Assembly (NCBI GenBank): GCA_024138025.1
Contig: JAMXBD010000365.1
Location: forward strand, 868,001 to 932,000
Origin: Combretum micranthum
Lineage: Eukaryota > Streptophyta > Magnoliopsida > Myrtales > Combretaceae
Direction: 5' to 3'
DNA length: 64,000 bases
In this document: piece after piece, positions 33,879 through 47,769 of the stretch
How the letters are laid out: every line of letters begins with the position of its first letter
Numbering within the stretch: position 1 is the first letter of the stretch
Translations under genes and position numbers: made by a program
The notes under the pieces: model-generated
The model's input: only the letters and a program-made list of their open reading frames with translations
The model's database searches: none
Told to the model about the DNA's origin: nothing

Positions 33879-35022
33879 TGTAAAACCCTAAAATTTTCAT
33901 AACTTTTAGAAAATAATCATAAAGTCAGAAACTAAAAAACCGAAACCGTGAAATCAACCCAAGTTAAAACCAAAATTCTAAATAAGGTCAAACATAAGAA
34001 TTCTTAATCCTGAGAAAAGAGAACCTCAAAACAAAATAGAATATCCAACTATCGGTCGATTCAATATCCGTACACCAATTAAATCATCTATCTGATTCCT
34101 AAAACGCAAATCAAGACGATATATCCAAATAACGCTCAACAACGAAATACTAAGATTTTAAATCCTTCGGTGAATTTTAGAATAAAAGTTTTCAATTTTC
34201 ACCAAAAATTAAACTAAGTCAACCCATAACCCTAAACTCGGTTAAACGATCCCGAGAACTGAAAACTATTAAATAATCACAAATAAAATAAGATAAACCA
34301 TGGATATCGAGCTAAAACTATAATACGGGCGAAAGTCCAAAATTTTATGATCTTACGAATAACTCAACAAAACTAGAAGTTAAACCGGAAACCTAAAAAT
34401 CAATGAAACTTACAATAAACCCTAGTGTTTAAGATCCAGCAATCCCACACTTTTAAACCCTAAAAAATGAAATGAAAATAACTGTTGAAAATAGTTTGTA
34501 ATAACATAGGGAAGCTTAGAAATATCAGATTCGCGAATTTCTAGTGATCTTCGAATTCAAACGGGATCAGTTTTCAAAAATCGTGCCCTGGTACACCGGA
34601 TGGCAAAAATATTCCGTTAATACCAATAGACTCATAAAAATATAAGGTTTTCAAAAATATCAGTTTTAGAATTATTCGGTAACTAAAAATTACAAATATA
34701 GCATTTTTACGTATATTTTTATTACTATCGATATTTTAATTGTCTAGTTTACTATTTATAGTACTTTTCTACTATTCATCTATCTCTACTTTTACTACTA
34801 CCTATTCTTACAACCTACATACCTATTTCTTATAATTTTTTTCCCATAAAAATTATACATCACATATTACTAAACTTCTCTTACAGTTTTCTTGTAAAAT
34901 TAATTTTTAATCAATTTTCTCTCTCCCCTCTCCACCTTGCCATCCACCCCCTCTCTCTATAGACACTCAATTATTTTCTTTTTCAATTAATTTAATTATA
35001 TCTAATTTTCACTTCAAATTTC

Positions 35023-35030
35023 TATAAATA
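35023..35030 (+). promoter_or_regulatory. TATA box of LTR 33879-42490
   Basis: TATAAATA followed by a C-rich and pyrimidine-rich stretch; identical in family A and C LTRs at 44832 and 61477. Confidence 0.65.
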
Positions 35031-37420
35031 CCCCCTTCCTCCTTCATTCTTTTACACAACTCATTTCACTACCAAAACCCCTCCACAAATCCTCTCTCCA
35101 AAATTTTTCTCTACTAAAACTCTCTTCAACCAATTCTTCACAAAATTCGTTCTTTATACACAAGCTATCTAACACATATCACTAACAACATAATCGCATA
35201 TTCATCTTCTACTTCCTACAACATAAACACTTTAGGTAAAACTCCTATTCCTATTTATTTACCCATGTCATGTAATTAACATGACTATAGTGTTGTTTTG
35301 AAACTCATACGAGTAGTAAAAGCAATAACATGTTCATGTTTTGTTCTTGTACGTGTGAATTCAAATTTTATTATGTTGTTATTATGTTCATATATATGTT
35401 GATTTTATTGTTGTTATTATGCTAATTTTTATTCATATCTAACTCAATATATTTATGTATTTATATATAATTTTTAGAGCAAATAAGCTCACTTGTTATT
35501 TATTTAATTTCATGCTTTGCAATTTATTTATTTCATGCTATTTTAATACTAGTCTTTCTAGTCTTGGACTTGTCCACATCAAGTCAAAACAATATTTTCT
35601 TTATTTTCTTTATTCTTTTTGGGACTGGTTTATTCTTAGTCCCGGGATACCTTAATGAAGCTATGGTTCCCAATACTTGATATTTTTATTATCTTGCTTA
35701 TTATTATTTGCTTCTAGTATCTTTCTCATATTTTTATTATTTTAGATGCTCATAATACATGCATCTACATAATAATATTGTCTCAAATAAATTTAAAAAT
35801 AGAAATTTTCTTTAAAGGAACTTGAAACCAAATTTTCTATTATGTGACTTGTTATTAAATAATGTAGTTATTATCAACAAAAAAAATGGAATAATACAAA
35901 TTTTCTCAAATAACGAAGATAGCTTTACCAAGGAAATATAAGAAATAAACACTTTCTTTTCATAATATGGTAACCTAAGTTTTAGTAAAATAATTTGTGA
36001 GTATTCAAAGTTTCACAAAAAACTTAAGATTAAACTCTTTTCAACTCCATAACCAAATCAAGAAGCAAACCAGTTTTCAAAGTTAAGATAAAATCAACCC
36101 ATAAAGTTATAAACCCACTTAGAAAAATAATAATTTCCAAGTTTCTAAAAATGGAACTCATTTTCAAAGAATATAAGTATGATAAGGTCAAAAACAAAGG
36201 ATTTTATTAACAAAGAGGATTCTTTTCAAATAAAATTTATAGAAGAAATAAAAGACCAAGTTTTAGAAAATAAGAACTTATATTTTAAACAAGAAATATA
36301 AAAAGAAAAGACCCGTTTTCTAAAATCCATTCTAAATACAAATTTATAAATAGGTTATCAACAAATGAATAAACTTTTGATAACTTTGATCTTTTATCAC
36401 TAAAAGTAAAAATTATAAAAGACTAAAGTTGAAGAAAAATTTACTTGTTTTGGAAAAAGAATGAGAAAAATAAATAAGAATATATTCATTTATAATAACC
36501 TAAGATAAGAAACTTGTCAAGTTAAGTTTTAACAGAATGAATTGTTTTATGAAATAAATTATTGAGACACTACCATTAGAATTTTTGCATATTAAGTGAG
36601 CTTATCTATATACTCAAAGGATTTATCAAACATATATATATACATATTATATATCTATATTTTTACTAAAGAATTTTTGAATGAAGTTGAGTTGGAAATT
36701 GTTTCGCAAAATCCGGAAATATTCGTTATGAATCTATACTACGTTTTTGGAACCCAACGACCTTATATGAAAAAAAATAGCCTTAGAAATGGATAGATAT
36801 TTTTGAATAGGTAGAAAACGGTATATTATATGCGAAATTCCGAGTTAAAATGAGCAAGTTATGGTCATTTTAAATTGGAATTTCATTCTGTGCAATTTTG
36901 ACGAACATAGTGAATAGAATTAGAAAGTTTAAGTGGACTTTTACGAATACTCATCACAAGTATTTTTTTGCCTAGTAACGGAGGATACAAGGTTACCTTC
37001 TTGGGAATTGCTATGACTAAGAAGATTGCGAAATGGATAAGTGAGTTATTCCTTTAAATTCGTTACCTTGTTTTGTACTTGTAAGTAGTAGCATTAGTAT
37101 ATTAGGACATATAAAAATGGATATATGTGGGGAATAGGGAATATGTGTATATGTGATTCTATGCTTATGTGTGAAATGAGAATAAGAATATAGCAACTTC
37201 AAATGCTTGTTTAAGTGTTATGTTTACTTACTTATATGACTGCTTATTGTTCATTTAAATTGATTAATTGCTCCCGCTATAAACCTTAATAAGGTTTGGC
37301 TTAAGAAAATTAAAACGCTCACGCATAGCATCCATGAGTCACATTTCTTTCGGAAGGCTGCTATTCCTATGTGTAGAGTTGGATTGGCTGCAATCGTGCT
37401 AGGACACGAGCTATGTTCCT

Positions 37421-40400
37421 TGTCACGCCTCGAGGAGTACCCTAAACATGGTAGTCCGGCATACACAATACTAAAGCCTAGGAATGACTACCTTAGTCAC
37501 GCGAAGGCTTCCATATCATGTATAAGGCGTACATCACAACCAATGGAACATATCGGAATAGTGCAATTTATATTGATAATAATTAAATAACAATATAAGA
37601 GAATACTTATCATAAAGAGTAACATGGTAAATTAAAATTCTTAGGGGTATATCCCTCTATTGTCTTCAAATCAAATATACACTTCTTAAAATTTTCAAAC
37701 ACTAACATAGCATACATTTACATATAAGAACCTTCAAGATAACTTCATCCTATATTCCCATTGCCTCATAAAAGTTTTACATCCTTCCATGACTTCCTTA
37801 ATGTCATGATCTTTGATTTAAGCCATGGGTTGTACTGTTTCAACAAATCTATAGGGTAAAGCTTACAAACTAGCTTAGTGAGGTATTCCTTTCATTCGCA
37901 CCATGGTTTCAAACAAGTTCATTTAAATTTTCACACATTGCTATGCATACAATGTAACAATCACGTGATTACACAAATATATATAGTTATCCGGAAACCA
38001 TATATAGACGGATTTACCCTTCGTATCGAAGGATAGAGAATCGGTGTTGAGATCTGTGACTTCTACTACTAGTCCCTAGGTCTCCACCCAAAGCGTTCGG
38101 TTGGTTGGCTCATAACCTAGAGTCGCATTCCTCGGACGATTTGGATTCTTCTAGGAAGGAACATGCCCCATGACCCACCACTATAACAGCCAATCCAACT
38201 CTACACGTAGGAGTAGGCAGCCTTCCGAAAGAGATGTGACTCGATGGATGCTATGAATTGAGTATTTTATTTTTCTTATAAGCCAAACCTTATTAAGGTT
38301 TTTAGGGAGCAATCAATCAATTTGGCAATGCAATAAGCATCATATAAGTAAGTAAACAAAATATTTAACAAGCAATTTGAAGTGCGATATTCTTAATTCT
38401 CATTCACACTAAGCATAGAATCAATATATACATATCCTTGAATTCCCCATACATATCATTTTTTATCTTTCCTTAGTATACTAATGCCTTTTTTTACAAG
38501 CACGCAACGTAATGAAATCAAAAGATAACTCACTCATCCATTTCGTAATCTTCTTAGTCGTAGCATCTCAGATGGTAATCTCGTATCCTTCGTTACTAGA
38601 CAAAAGAAATACTCGGGATGAGTATTTCGTAGAAATTCTACTTAAACTTTCTAATTCTATTTCACTATGTTCGTCAAAATTGCACAGAATGAAATTCCAA
38701 TTTAAAATGTCTAACTTGTCATTTTAACTTGGGAATTTTGATATAATATACCGTTTTCTACCTATTCAAAAAGATCTAACGATTTCTAGGTTATTTTTAT
38801 CATATAAGTTCGTTTGGGTTCCGAAACAGTAGGGTACATATTCAAAATGAATATTTTAAATTTTTGCGAAATAAATTTTCAACTCAACTTTATTCAAAAT
38901 CCTTTAACAAAAAAAAAAAAAAAAAATTGATATGTATATGATTGTAAATCCCTTTAGTATATAGATAAGCTCACTTTATATGCAAAAATTCTAATGGTAG
39001 TGTCTCAACAATTTATTTCATAAATATAATTCATTTTGAAGTGTTAAAACTTAACTTGACAAATTTCCTTTTCAAGTATTTTGAAAAAACTTTATATTTT
39101 TCCTAGGTTATTGTAAATGAGTATATTTTTATTTTATTTTCCTCATTTCTTTTTCCAAAACAAGTAAATTTTTCCTTTAATTTTAGTCTTTTATAATTTC
39201 TACTTCTAGTGATAAAAGACCAAAGTTATCAAAAGTCTATTATGTCGTTAAACCTTTATAAAATTTGCATTTAGAATGGTTTTAGAAAATTGGTCTTTTT
39301 TTTATTTTCTTGTTTTAGAATATAATTCCTTATTTCTAAAACTTGGTGTTTTATTCCCTCTACATATTTTATTTGAAAAAGAATCCTCTTTATTGATTAA
39401 ATCATTTGTTTTGATCTTATCATATTTGTATTCTTTGAAAATAAGTTCCTTTGTTAGAAACTTGAAAATTATTATTTTTCTAAGTGTGTTTATAACTTTA
39501 TGAGTTGATTTTATCTTTGAAAGCTAGTTTGCTTTTTGGTTTTGTTATGGAGTTAAAAAGAGTTTAATCTTAAGCTTTTTGTGGAAACTTTGAATACTAA
39601 CAATTATATTACTAAAACTTAGGTTACCATATTATAAAAAGAATGTATTTATTTCCTATGTTTCCTTGGTAAAGCTATCTTTGTTATTTGAGAAAACTTG
39701 TATTACTCTATTTCTATGTTGTTGATACCAACTCCATTATTTAATGACAAGTCACATAATAGAAAATTTAGTTTTGAGTTCTTTTAATAAAGTAAAATTC
39801 TACTTTTAAATTTAGTTGAGACAATATCATTATGGTTATGCATGTACATGAGCATGTAAAATAATAAGGATATAAGAAAATACTAGAAACAAATAATAAT
39901 AAGCAAGATAATAAAAAAATATCAAGTATTGGGAATCTATGCTTCATCAAGGTATCCGAATCAAGTATTAGGAGCCTTAGCTTCATCAAAGCATCCTGGA
40001 CTAAGAATAGACTAGTCCCAAAAATAATAAAGAAAAGAAAAAAAAATGTTGTTTTGACTGATATGGACAAGTCTAAGACTAGAAAGACTAATACTCAAAT
40101 AGCATGAAATAAATAAATTGCAAAGCATGAAATTAAAAATATAACAAGTGAGTTATATGCTCTAAAGATTATATATAAATACATAAATATTTAGTTAGAT
40201 ATGAATAAGAAATTGGCATAATAACAACAATAAAATCAATACATATATGAACTTAATACAACATAATAAAAGTTGAATTTCATGTACAAGAACAAAACAT
40301 GAACATGTTGTTGCTTTTACTATCATATGAGTTTTTAAAACAACACCATAGTCATGTTAAGTTACATGACATGGGTAATAAAATGGTCGGAAGAAGTTTA

Positions 40401-41761
40401 CCTAAAGTGTTTATGTAGTATGAAGATGGTAGATGAATTGGGTATTATGTGGGTAGTGATATGTGGTAGATAGTTTTTGTATAAGGAATGATTTTGTGAA
40501 GAATTGGTTTAAGAGAGTTTTGGAGAGAGGATTTACGGAGAGATTTTGAAGAGTTTTGGTAGTGAAATGAGTTGTGTGAAATAATGAAGGAATAAGAGGG
40601 TATTTATAGAATTTTGGAGTGAAAATTAGATGTAATTAAATTAATTGAAAAAGAAAATAAATGGGGAGTGAAGAGAGAGAGAGAGTGGATGGTAATTGTA
40701 AGGAAAGAGAGAGAAATTTGATTAAAAATTAATTTTAGAAGAAAAGTGTAAGGGAAGTTTAGTAATATGTGGTTTAGAACTTTTATGGGAAAAGAAAATT
40801 GTAAGAAATATGTATATAGGTGTAAGAATAGGTATAGAAAAGTAGAGATAGAGGAATAGTAATGAATAGTAGAAAAGTACAATGATAGTGAACTAGACAA
40901 TTAAAATATAGGTTAGTAATAAAAATACTTGTACAAATTCGATATCTATAATTTTTAGCTACCGAAAAATTCTAAAACTGATATTTTTGGATTCCTTATA
41001 TTTTTACGTGTCTATTGGTATTAACGGAATATTTTTGCTATTTGGTGTTCCAGGGCATGTTTTTCAAAAACTGATCTCATTCGGATCCGAAAGACATTAG
41101 AATTTTATAAATCTAATATTTTTAAGCTTCCTTATATTATTACGAACTATTATCAACAATTATTTCCATTTCGTTGTTTAGGGTTTAAGAGCACGGTATT
41201 GTCAGATCTTAAACACTAGGGTTTGTTGTAAGCTTTGTTGACTTTTAGGGTTTCGATTTGACTTCCGGTTTTGTTGAGTTATCATAAGATCATAAAGTTT
41301 TAGAGTTTTGTCTCTATTATATTTTTAGTTCGACGTCTATGGTTTATCTCATTTAATTTGTGTTATTTAATATTTTTCAATTCTCGGGATCGTTTAACCG
41401 AGTCTAGGGTTATGGGTTGACTCAATTTGACTTTTGGTGAAAATTGAAACTTTTGATTCTAAAATTCACTGAATGATTTAAGATCTTAGTATTTTGTTAT
41501 CAAGCGTCATTTGGATATGTCATCTTGATTTACGTGTTAAGAATCAGATAGATGATTTGATTGATGTATAGATGTTGAATCAATTGATAATTGAATTTTC
41601 TATTTCGTTTTGAGGGTTCTCTTTTTCTCAAGATTAAGAATTCTCGTGTTTGACCTTATTTAGAATTTGGTTTTAACTTGGGTCGATTTTGAGGGTTTCG
41701 GTTTCGGTGTTAGACTTCTTATATTATTTTCGAAGAATTATGAAAATCTTAGGGGTTTACA
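37421..41761 (-). mobile_element. Solo LTR, family A, inserted in inverted orientation
   Basis: On the plus strand it begins TGTCACGCC and ends GGGGTTTACA, and both flanks are TTCCT (37416-37420 and 41762-41766). It is about 4.34 kb and carries no internal region, so it is a solo LTR. It is inverted relative to the host LTR of the same family and so creates an inverted repeat with 33879-37420. The TATA box (minus) is at 40601-40608. A 39-bp tandem duplication is at about 39922-39999. Confidence 0.92.
40601..40608 (-). promoter_or_regulatory. TATA box of LTR 37421-41761
   Basis: On the minus strand it reads TATAAATA, collinear with the other LTR TATA boxes. Confidence 0.6.
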
Positions 41762-42490
41762 TTCCTTCTTAGAGAATCCAAATCACTTGGGGAATGCGAC
41801 TCTGGGTTTGGAGCCAAGCCAACCGAACGCTTTGGGTGGGGACTAGCAGTAGAAGGTCGTAGATCTTCATCAGTGATTCCCTAACTTTCAATACGGAGGG
41901 ATAAATCCGTTCTATATATAGTTTCTGGATAACTATATATTTTTGTATAATCACATGATTGTTCCATTGTGTGCATAGCATATGTGTGAAAATTTAAATG
42001 AAATTGTTTGAAACCATGGTGCGAATGAAAAGGAATACCTCACTAAGCTAGTTGTAAGCTTATAATCCCATAGATTTTGTTGAAACAAGTATTCTGTGGC
42101 TTAAATAGAAGATCAGACATTAAGGAAGTCATGGAAAGGATGTTAAACTTTTATGAAGGCATTGGGAACATCAGACAAAGTTACCTTTTAAGGTTTCTTA
42201 TAGTAATTGAAAATTCTAGGAAGTATATTTTATTTTTATTTGAAGACAATAGAGGGATATACCTCTAAGAATTGTAATTTACCATGTTTATGTTTTATGT
42301 TAAGTGTTCTCCTTGCTTTGTTACTTAATTATTATCAATGTAAATTACGCTACTCCGATGTGTTCCTTTGGTTGTGATGTATGCCTTGTACATGATATGG
42401 AAGCCTTTGCGTGACTGAGGTAGTCATTCCTAGGCTTTAGTATTATGTACGGTGGACTGCCATGTATAGGGTACCTCTCAAGGCGTGACA

Positions 42491-44130
42491 CAAAGTAATC
42501 TAATATTAATTTAAATTCTTAGTAACGATGCCAAAAACTTGATTCAAAAATTTTTAATGAATAGATTTGCAGCAAGTGTACTGATCGATCATGCAATATA
42601 AAGTGATTGAGGTTGGTGTTTCCATAAGGATTAATTCAAGTACTAGAACGATATCAATTTTAATTTTATCAAGCGAGCAATATTTTAATCAGATGTGGGA
42701 AAAATGAATCCACCATAAATTATAAACATACTTTTAGCTAGATTATAATTTATGTTTAACTAATTTTTTATTTTTGATTTTGCTATAAAGTTTGTATTTT
42801 TCTTGAGTCCTAATTTTTTTTAATAAATAATATCAATTTTTAGATTTCTTTAATCAAATTAATATGGATTGGAAATGACAATTATCCATATTACAACCTA
42901 TAATTGCCTATTTTCTTAATTAATTTTACTAAATTTCGTTAGCTTTAATAAATAATAACATTGCATTTAAGTCATATGTGCAAATTCAATTTAATCAATA
43001 ATAGCAATTCTTTCAATTTCGCTAATTCAAATAAACATGAATCTTGATAAATCCTACATCCTCTTCTAATTCATTAATAGATCCTAAAAGATTATTTTGA
43101 AACTTAAAAACACAAAGTCATAGTATCAAGATTCAAATAAGAATAATCCAATCATCTAAATATATTATAATAAAGCAACAATAACAATTAACTTTTTGCT
43201 TCATCAATTTCCCCACACAAAAAAATTTAGAAACATAATTAATTTAAAAAGACATACGTATAAAAACAATTCACAAAATAATCCATTAGTATCAAGAATG
43301 TTAGAAGAACAATAGTTTCCAAAGTTTAGTTAAGAAATCACTAAAAAAAAAATTAAGAAATTGAATTTCATGTGGATCTCATCAATATTAAGCCGCTTTG
43401 TCTTGATCAATTTATACATGTCTATGAAATCTCACATGGCTCTCGATTATGAGATCAAAATTTTGCTCATCTCTATCTCCGTATTTTTATTATCTAAAAT
43501 AAAAAAAAATCTCTAGCGGCTATCCCTCCACCCTTCTCTCTTCACTTACCAATTACTTAAAGAATTGTTTTTCTTTTATGTGAATGAACATATTAGAACA
43601 TATTTTGACATCAAACTTATATTTTTTTTTTTGTTTCTTTATGTCTATCATCTACAAAGTAGATCAATTTAGATATATGTTATCATCAAGCTAGGAGGCA
43701 TTTATACCTATCAATTAAGGATAGGCTTATGCAAGACATCGATCCATATAGTTTACACAATCATTGTAATATTCTTTCTTGTTTTGGATAGCAGTCTGAC
43801 TTTGTAATTGCTAAGATATCGATCTTAACAACCCTTATCTATTTTGCTTAAGGCTTTGGATCTCTTGTGAACCTTATCTATATTAACTTTTGAGTTTCTT
43901 ATATTAGTAATTCCTTTTAGTAATTTCTTTTTTGGGTAAATTTGTTTCCTTTCCTTAAAATAGAAAAATGAAAAAAAAAAAAAAGAGGTATAGAACATGG
44001 AAAAAAAAAAAAAGAAAAATAAAATTCGACTTAACAAAGTGACAAACATAAGAAAAGTAACTATAGAAAAATGATTCCTAAGCACAATCTATGTAAGAAA
44101 AGAGCATTGCAATAAGATTTATACACTGGG
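42491..44130. other. AT-rich intergenic stretch with a possible LTR piece
   Basis: The first 200 bases contain GATGCCAAAAACTTG and GCAAGTGTACTGATCG phrases that I associate with LTRs of other plant Ty3/gypsy families (Athila/Tat-like). This is a weak, memory-based likeness. The rest, to 44130, is AT-rich with A runs at about 43973-44012 and no gene. Confidence 0.35.
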
Positions 44131-47100
44131 TGTAAATCCCTGAAATTTTTGGATTCGAATTATAGTTTAAACCCTAATCGGAAGTTGACTGGATTTTCCA
44201 GAGTCAATGAAACCCTAGTTTACCGTAACCGCTTAAGTCCGGCATGGCCGTTTTCTCTAGCTCTAGAAAACGAAATTGGAAAAATTAGCTATCATAGTTC
44301 GTAATAGCTATAAGTTTTATAAAAATATCAGTTTTTCAAAATTCGAGTGTCCTTTGAACCCGATTGGACACGACTCTTGAAAAACGTGTCCGGAAGCTCG
44401 GATAGGAAAAATATTCCGAATATACCGTTAGACTCGTAAAAATATGAGATTTCCAAAAATATCAATTTCATAATTTTTCGGTAGCTAAAAATATCAAATA
44501 TCGCTTTTATACGCGTATTTTCTTACTATCGATATTTAATTGTCATGTCTACTTTTACATTACACTATTTTCTACTATTCTACACTATTAATCTATCTCT
44601 ACTTTTTCTTACAACCTACTCTTACAAACCATACACCTATTTCTTACATGTTTTCATTTTCAATATAATTTCACATCTTTCATTTCTTACTTTTAATTAA
44701 TCAAAAGACAAAAAAAAAAAAAATTATTTTCCTCTCTCCTTTCACCAATTTGCGCCGGCCACCCTTGTTCCTCTCAAAATTGTTTTAATTTTCAATTATT
44801 TAATTAACACAAATTATCTCCCACATTTTCCTATAAATACCCCCTCATACCTTAACTTCTTTTACACCACTTCTTTACTTAAGTTACTCTCTCAAATCTA
44901 TCAAGAATTCTCTCTAAGAAGTCTTAACAAGAAAGCTCTCTTTAGTTTCTTCTTTTAGGTAAAATTTCTTCAAGAAATTCCTATGTTCATCTACTTAGTA
45001 TGAACTTAGTGTGTGTTTTCTAAAACCGTGAAGGTTAAGAAAGCAACAAATAGGTTCATACTTTGTTTTGTTCATAATCACAATTCCTTTATGTTTCCTC
45101 TAGTTCATAACTATCTAAATATCTATATAGCTATATATACTATTTAGAGCATATAAGCTCATTGTCTTGCAATTTATTTATCTTTCATGCAATTTATTTA
45201 TCATTGCATTTATTTATTTCAAGTTGATTTAAGATAGTCATTCTAGTCTTAGACTTGTCCTCATCAAGTCAAAACAATTCCTTTCTTTTCTTTTTGGGAC
45301 TAGTCTTTTCTTAGTCCCGGGGTACCTTAATGAAGCTAAGATCCCAATACTTGATTTATTTCTTTATATGCTTATTGTTTTAAGATATTTGTTTTTTCAT
45401 ATTTTCATAGCTTATGATTCATATTCATGCATGAACATAATGGTTTTGTCTCAACAAAATGAATGAAGGAAATGTTTTCTTAAGATAAAAAGTTTTCCTC
45501 TAGAAATAAAAATAAGGAATTAATGTTTAGAGGAACTTATAAGAGATTTTACAAACATACAAAAGACTTATGAAGTAAACAAAAGTTTTACAATAACTTC
45601 ATCTTTTTCCAAGTAGAACCCCTTTTCATTAAAATAAAATAATCCCATGAAACCAAGGAACTAAAATATTCTTGTGAGAAAATTGTCATAACTTTTACAA
45701 AGTTGTTGGAAACTAAGCTTAGAAATTAAAAATAAAAAATCTTTCTTTTAAGAATCATTTCAAGAAACAAAAATATCATTTTATTACTTTTAAAATTGAT
45801 GAAATTTAAGTTTAGAAAATAAAACCACTCCTTAGGAATTTAAAGTAATTGCAAGAAATTAAATTTAGAAAAAGGATATTCATCACAAATAACTCAAGGT
45901 CTTTCAAAAGTAAAATGAATATTCCAATAAAATCTCAAGTTCAAAGTATTTTAAAACCTTACTTTTATAAGTTGAGATAACTTCATTTACTTCATCTATT
46001 TGTTATGAGTCATTACATATATGTATATACCTTTAAAAAAGTTTACAAAAATACTTGAAATATTTATCTTTACAAATGAGTTTTGTTTTCAAGAAGGAAA
46101 ACAAGTTTTTGAAAATTCGTGGCAAATCTGGTCGCTGCTTTTTCGGAACCCAAACGACTTAGTTTTATGAAAATAAGCTTAGAAATGCGTAGATCTTTTT
46201 GAGTAGGTAGAAAACAATATATTATATGTGAAATTCCGAGTTAAAATGAGCAAGTTATGGCCATTTTAAGTTGGAAGTTTCCCTTATACGATTTTACCGC
46301 GATTTTAAGAAAAGATTAGAATCTTCAAGAATAGAAGTTCATGAAATACTTATCTTAGGTATTCTTCTTTCTTTTAGATAATCTCGAGGAGGATTGTTCA
46401 TATCCCGAAGATTACTACGATTAGTGGAAATCCCGAACGACTCATCCATTTCAAGCAGGGTGTCATCATGGCTGAGTGAGTTTACTTCCCATTAATTTTC
46501 TCATACTCTTGATTGTGCTTGTAAAATTAGTTGCACTAGAATTTAGGCAAAATCAAAAGGAAGTGTATGATAATATGTTGAAAGAATACTAAGTATATCG
46601 AAACTCGATTTGTTTGTAATAAAGTTGTATGTGCATTAATATCTTGAAGTGTTTGAAATTGGTTGATCACTTGAAAGAAATTAAATGTAACTACTAGACT
46701 TTAATTAAGAAATTATCCATACACTTCATATGTTGAGTCACATTTCATTCACTGCTATACAATTGGTGGGACAAGTGTATAATAGTGGTGGTAGGTAGAA
46801 CCGGTATATCATGTAAGTGGCGAGTAGGAGCCGGTAAAAACTACAAAATTGGTGGCTAGTAGGAGCCTGTAATAACTACAAGTTTTTTATGGCGTATAGA
46901 AGCGGGTAAAACCTATAAAAGCGTTTTTTTTAAGTTGTGGCTGTAATTGGCCTGAAAACCCAACCCCGAATGAAGGGCGTAATTCATTCAACATATGATT
47001 CCCAGAAAGTCATATGTCTTGTATGCTCACGTGGTTGTTGCATTCCATATGTTTGAATAATAAACTTGGTTGATAATTTTCTTCGAGTATGAATTTTAGG

Positions 47101-47565
47101 ATTTACTCACTAAGCCCATAAGCTTACACCCCTATAGGTATTTATATTCTCAGGAACACCTATTTTTGTGCCCGAGGCCTCCCCGTACACGTGTAAGTTT
47201 TATATACTGAAGCTTTTGGAGGAAATCTACTCGAAGACTTAGATTAGAATTCTTTTGAAATCTTTAATGTAGTATTTTGGATGTTGTAAAGAGTATCACG
47301 ATCCTTAGGATTAGCGGGGGTATGCCCCTAAGAAATCATGTAATAGACCTTTAGTTATTAATGATATAATTATGTTTTATTTTTGGATTCTTGTATGTTC
47401 TTTTTTTACTTACTTAAACTATGCTTCTCAAAAGCGTCTCCTATTACCGTGCTAGACGCCTTACATATAATACTAAGGCTTTCGCATGACTAAGGTAGTC
47501 ATTCCTAAGCCTTGATATTATATGTGGTGGGTTGCCACGTTTAGGGTACCCTTTGGGGCGTGACA
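44131..47565 (+). mobile_element. Solo LTR, family C (copy 2)
   Basis: It starts TGTAAATCCC and ends GGGGCGTGACA, and CTGGG flanks both ends (44126-44130 and 47566-47570). It is 3435 bp with no internal region. It aligns with 13060-18304 outside that copy's nested insertion. TATA box at 44832-44839; dyad TTAAAATG...CATTTTAA at 46241-46268; hairpin GGGACTA...TAGTCCC at 45296-45318. It lies just downstream of the RHD3-like pseudogene. Confidence 0.92.
44832..44839 (+). promoter_or_regulatory. TATA box of LTR 44131-47565
   Basis: TATAAATA followed by CCCCCTCATACC, in the same place as in the other LTRs. Confidence 0.65.
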
Positions 47566-47570
47566 CTGGG

Positions 47571-47769
47571 CCCTAAACCGAGTTTGCTCTTCCTTCTTGG
47601 GACATGAGACTCTAGATTTGAGCTTTCAAGAGTCAAGCCGCAATTGGTAATTTCTCATCCTATACAAATGAAAAAAAAAAAGAAAGAAAAGAGAAATGAC
47701 ATTTCATAAAAGAAAAATAAAGGATAGAAAACAAGATACCTTAATGATGTCGCTAATCTAACATTCAAC
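47571..47769. other. Region downstream of the RHD3-like remnant
   Basis: Host sequence between the solo LTR and the last recognisable exon. It includes an A-rich tract at about 47668-47692 and no further recognisable coding sequence. Confidence 0.4.

Larger units (their letters stand above)
33879..42490 (+). repeat. 3' LTR of element 3, family A, split by an inverted LTR
   Basis: It starts TGTAAAACCCT and ends CAAGGCGTGACA. Removing the insertion 37421-41761 and one TTCCT copy leaves about 4.27 kb. It follows a polypurine tract, so it is a 3' LTR in plus orientation. The TATA box is at 35023-35030. The flank after it (CAAAG) has no partner on the left, because the 5' part of the element is lost. 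The family A LTR fragment at 4848-5980 could be its 5' partner, but order and truncation leave that open. Confidence 0.85.

Noticed and set aside
4848..42490. The LTRs at 4848-5980 and 33879-42490 as the two LTRs of one element enclosing element 2
   Set aside because: Possible, but the left piece is truncated at both ends, and the gag parts between them are in the wrong order (knuckles before the gag N-terminus), so I did not join them.
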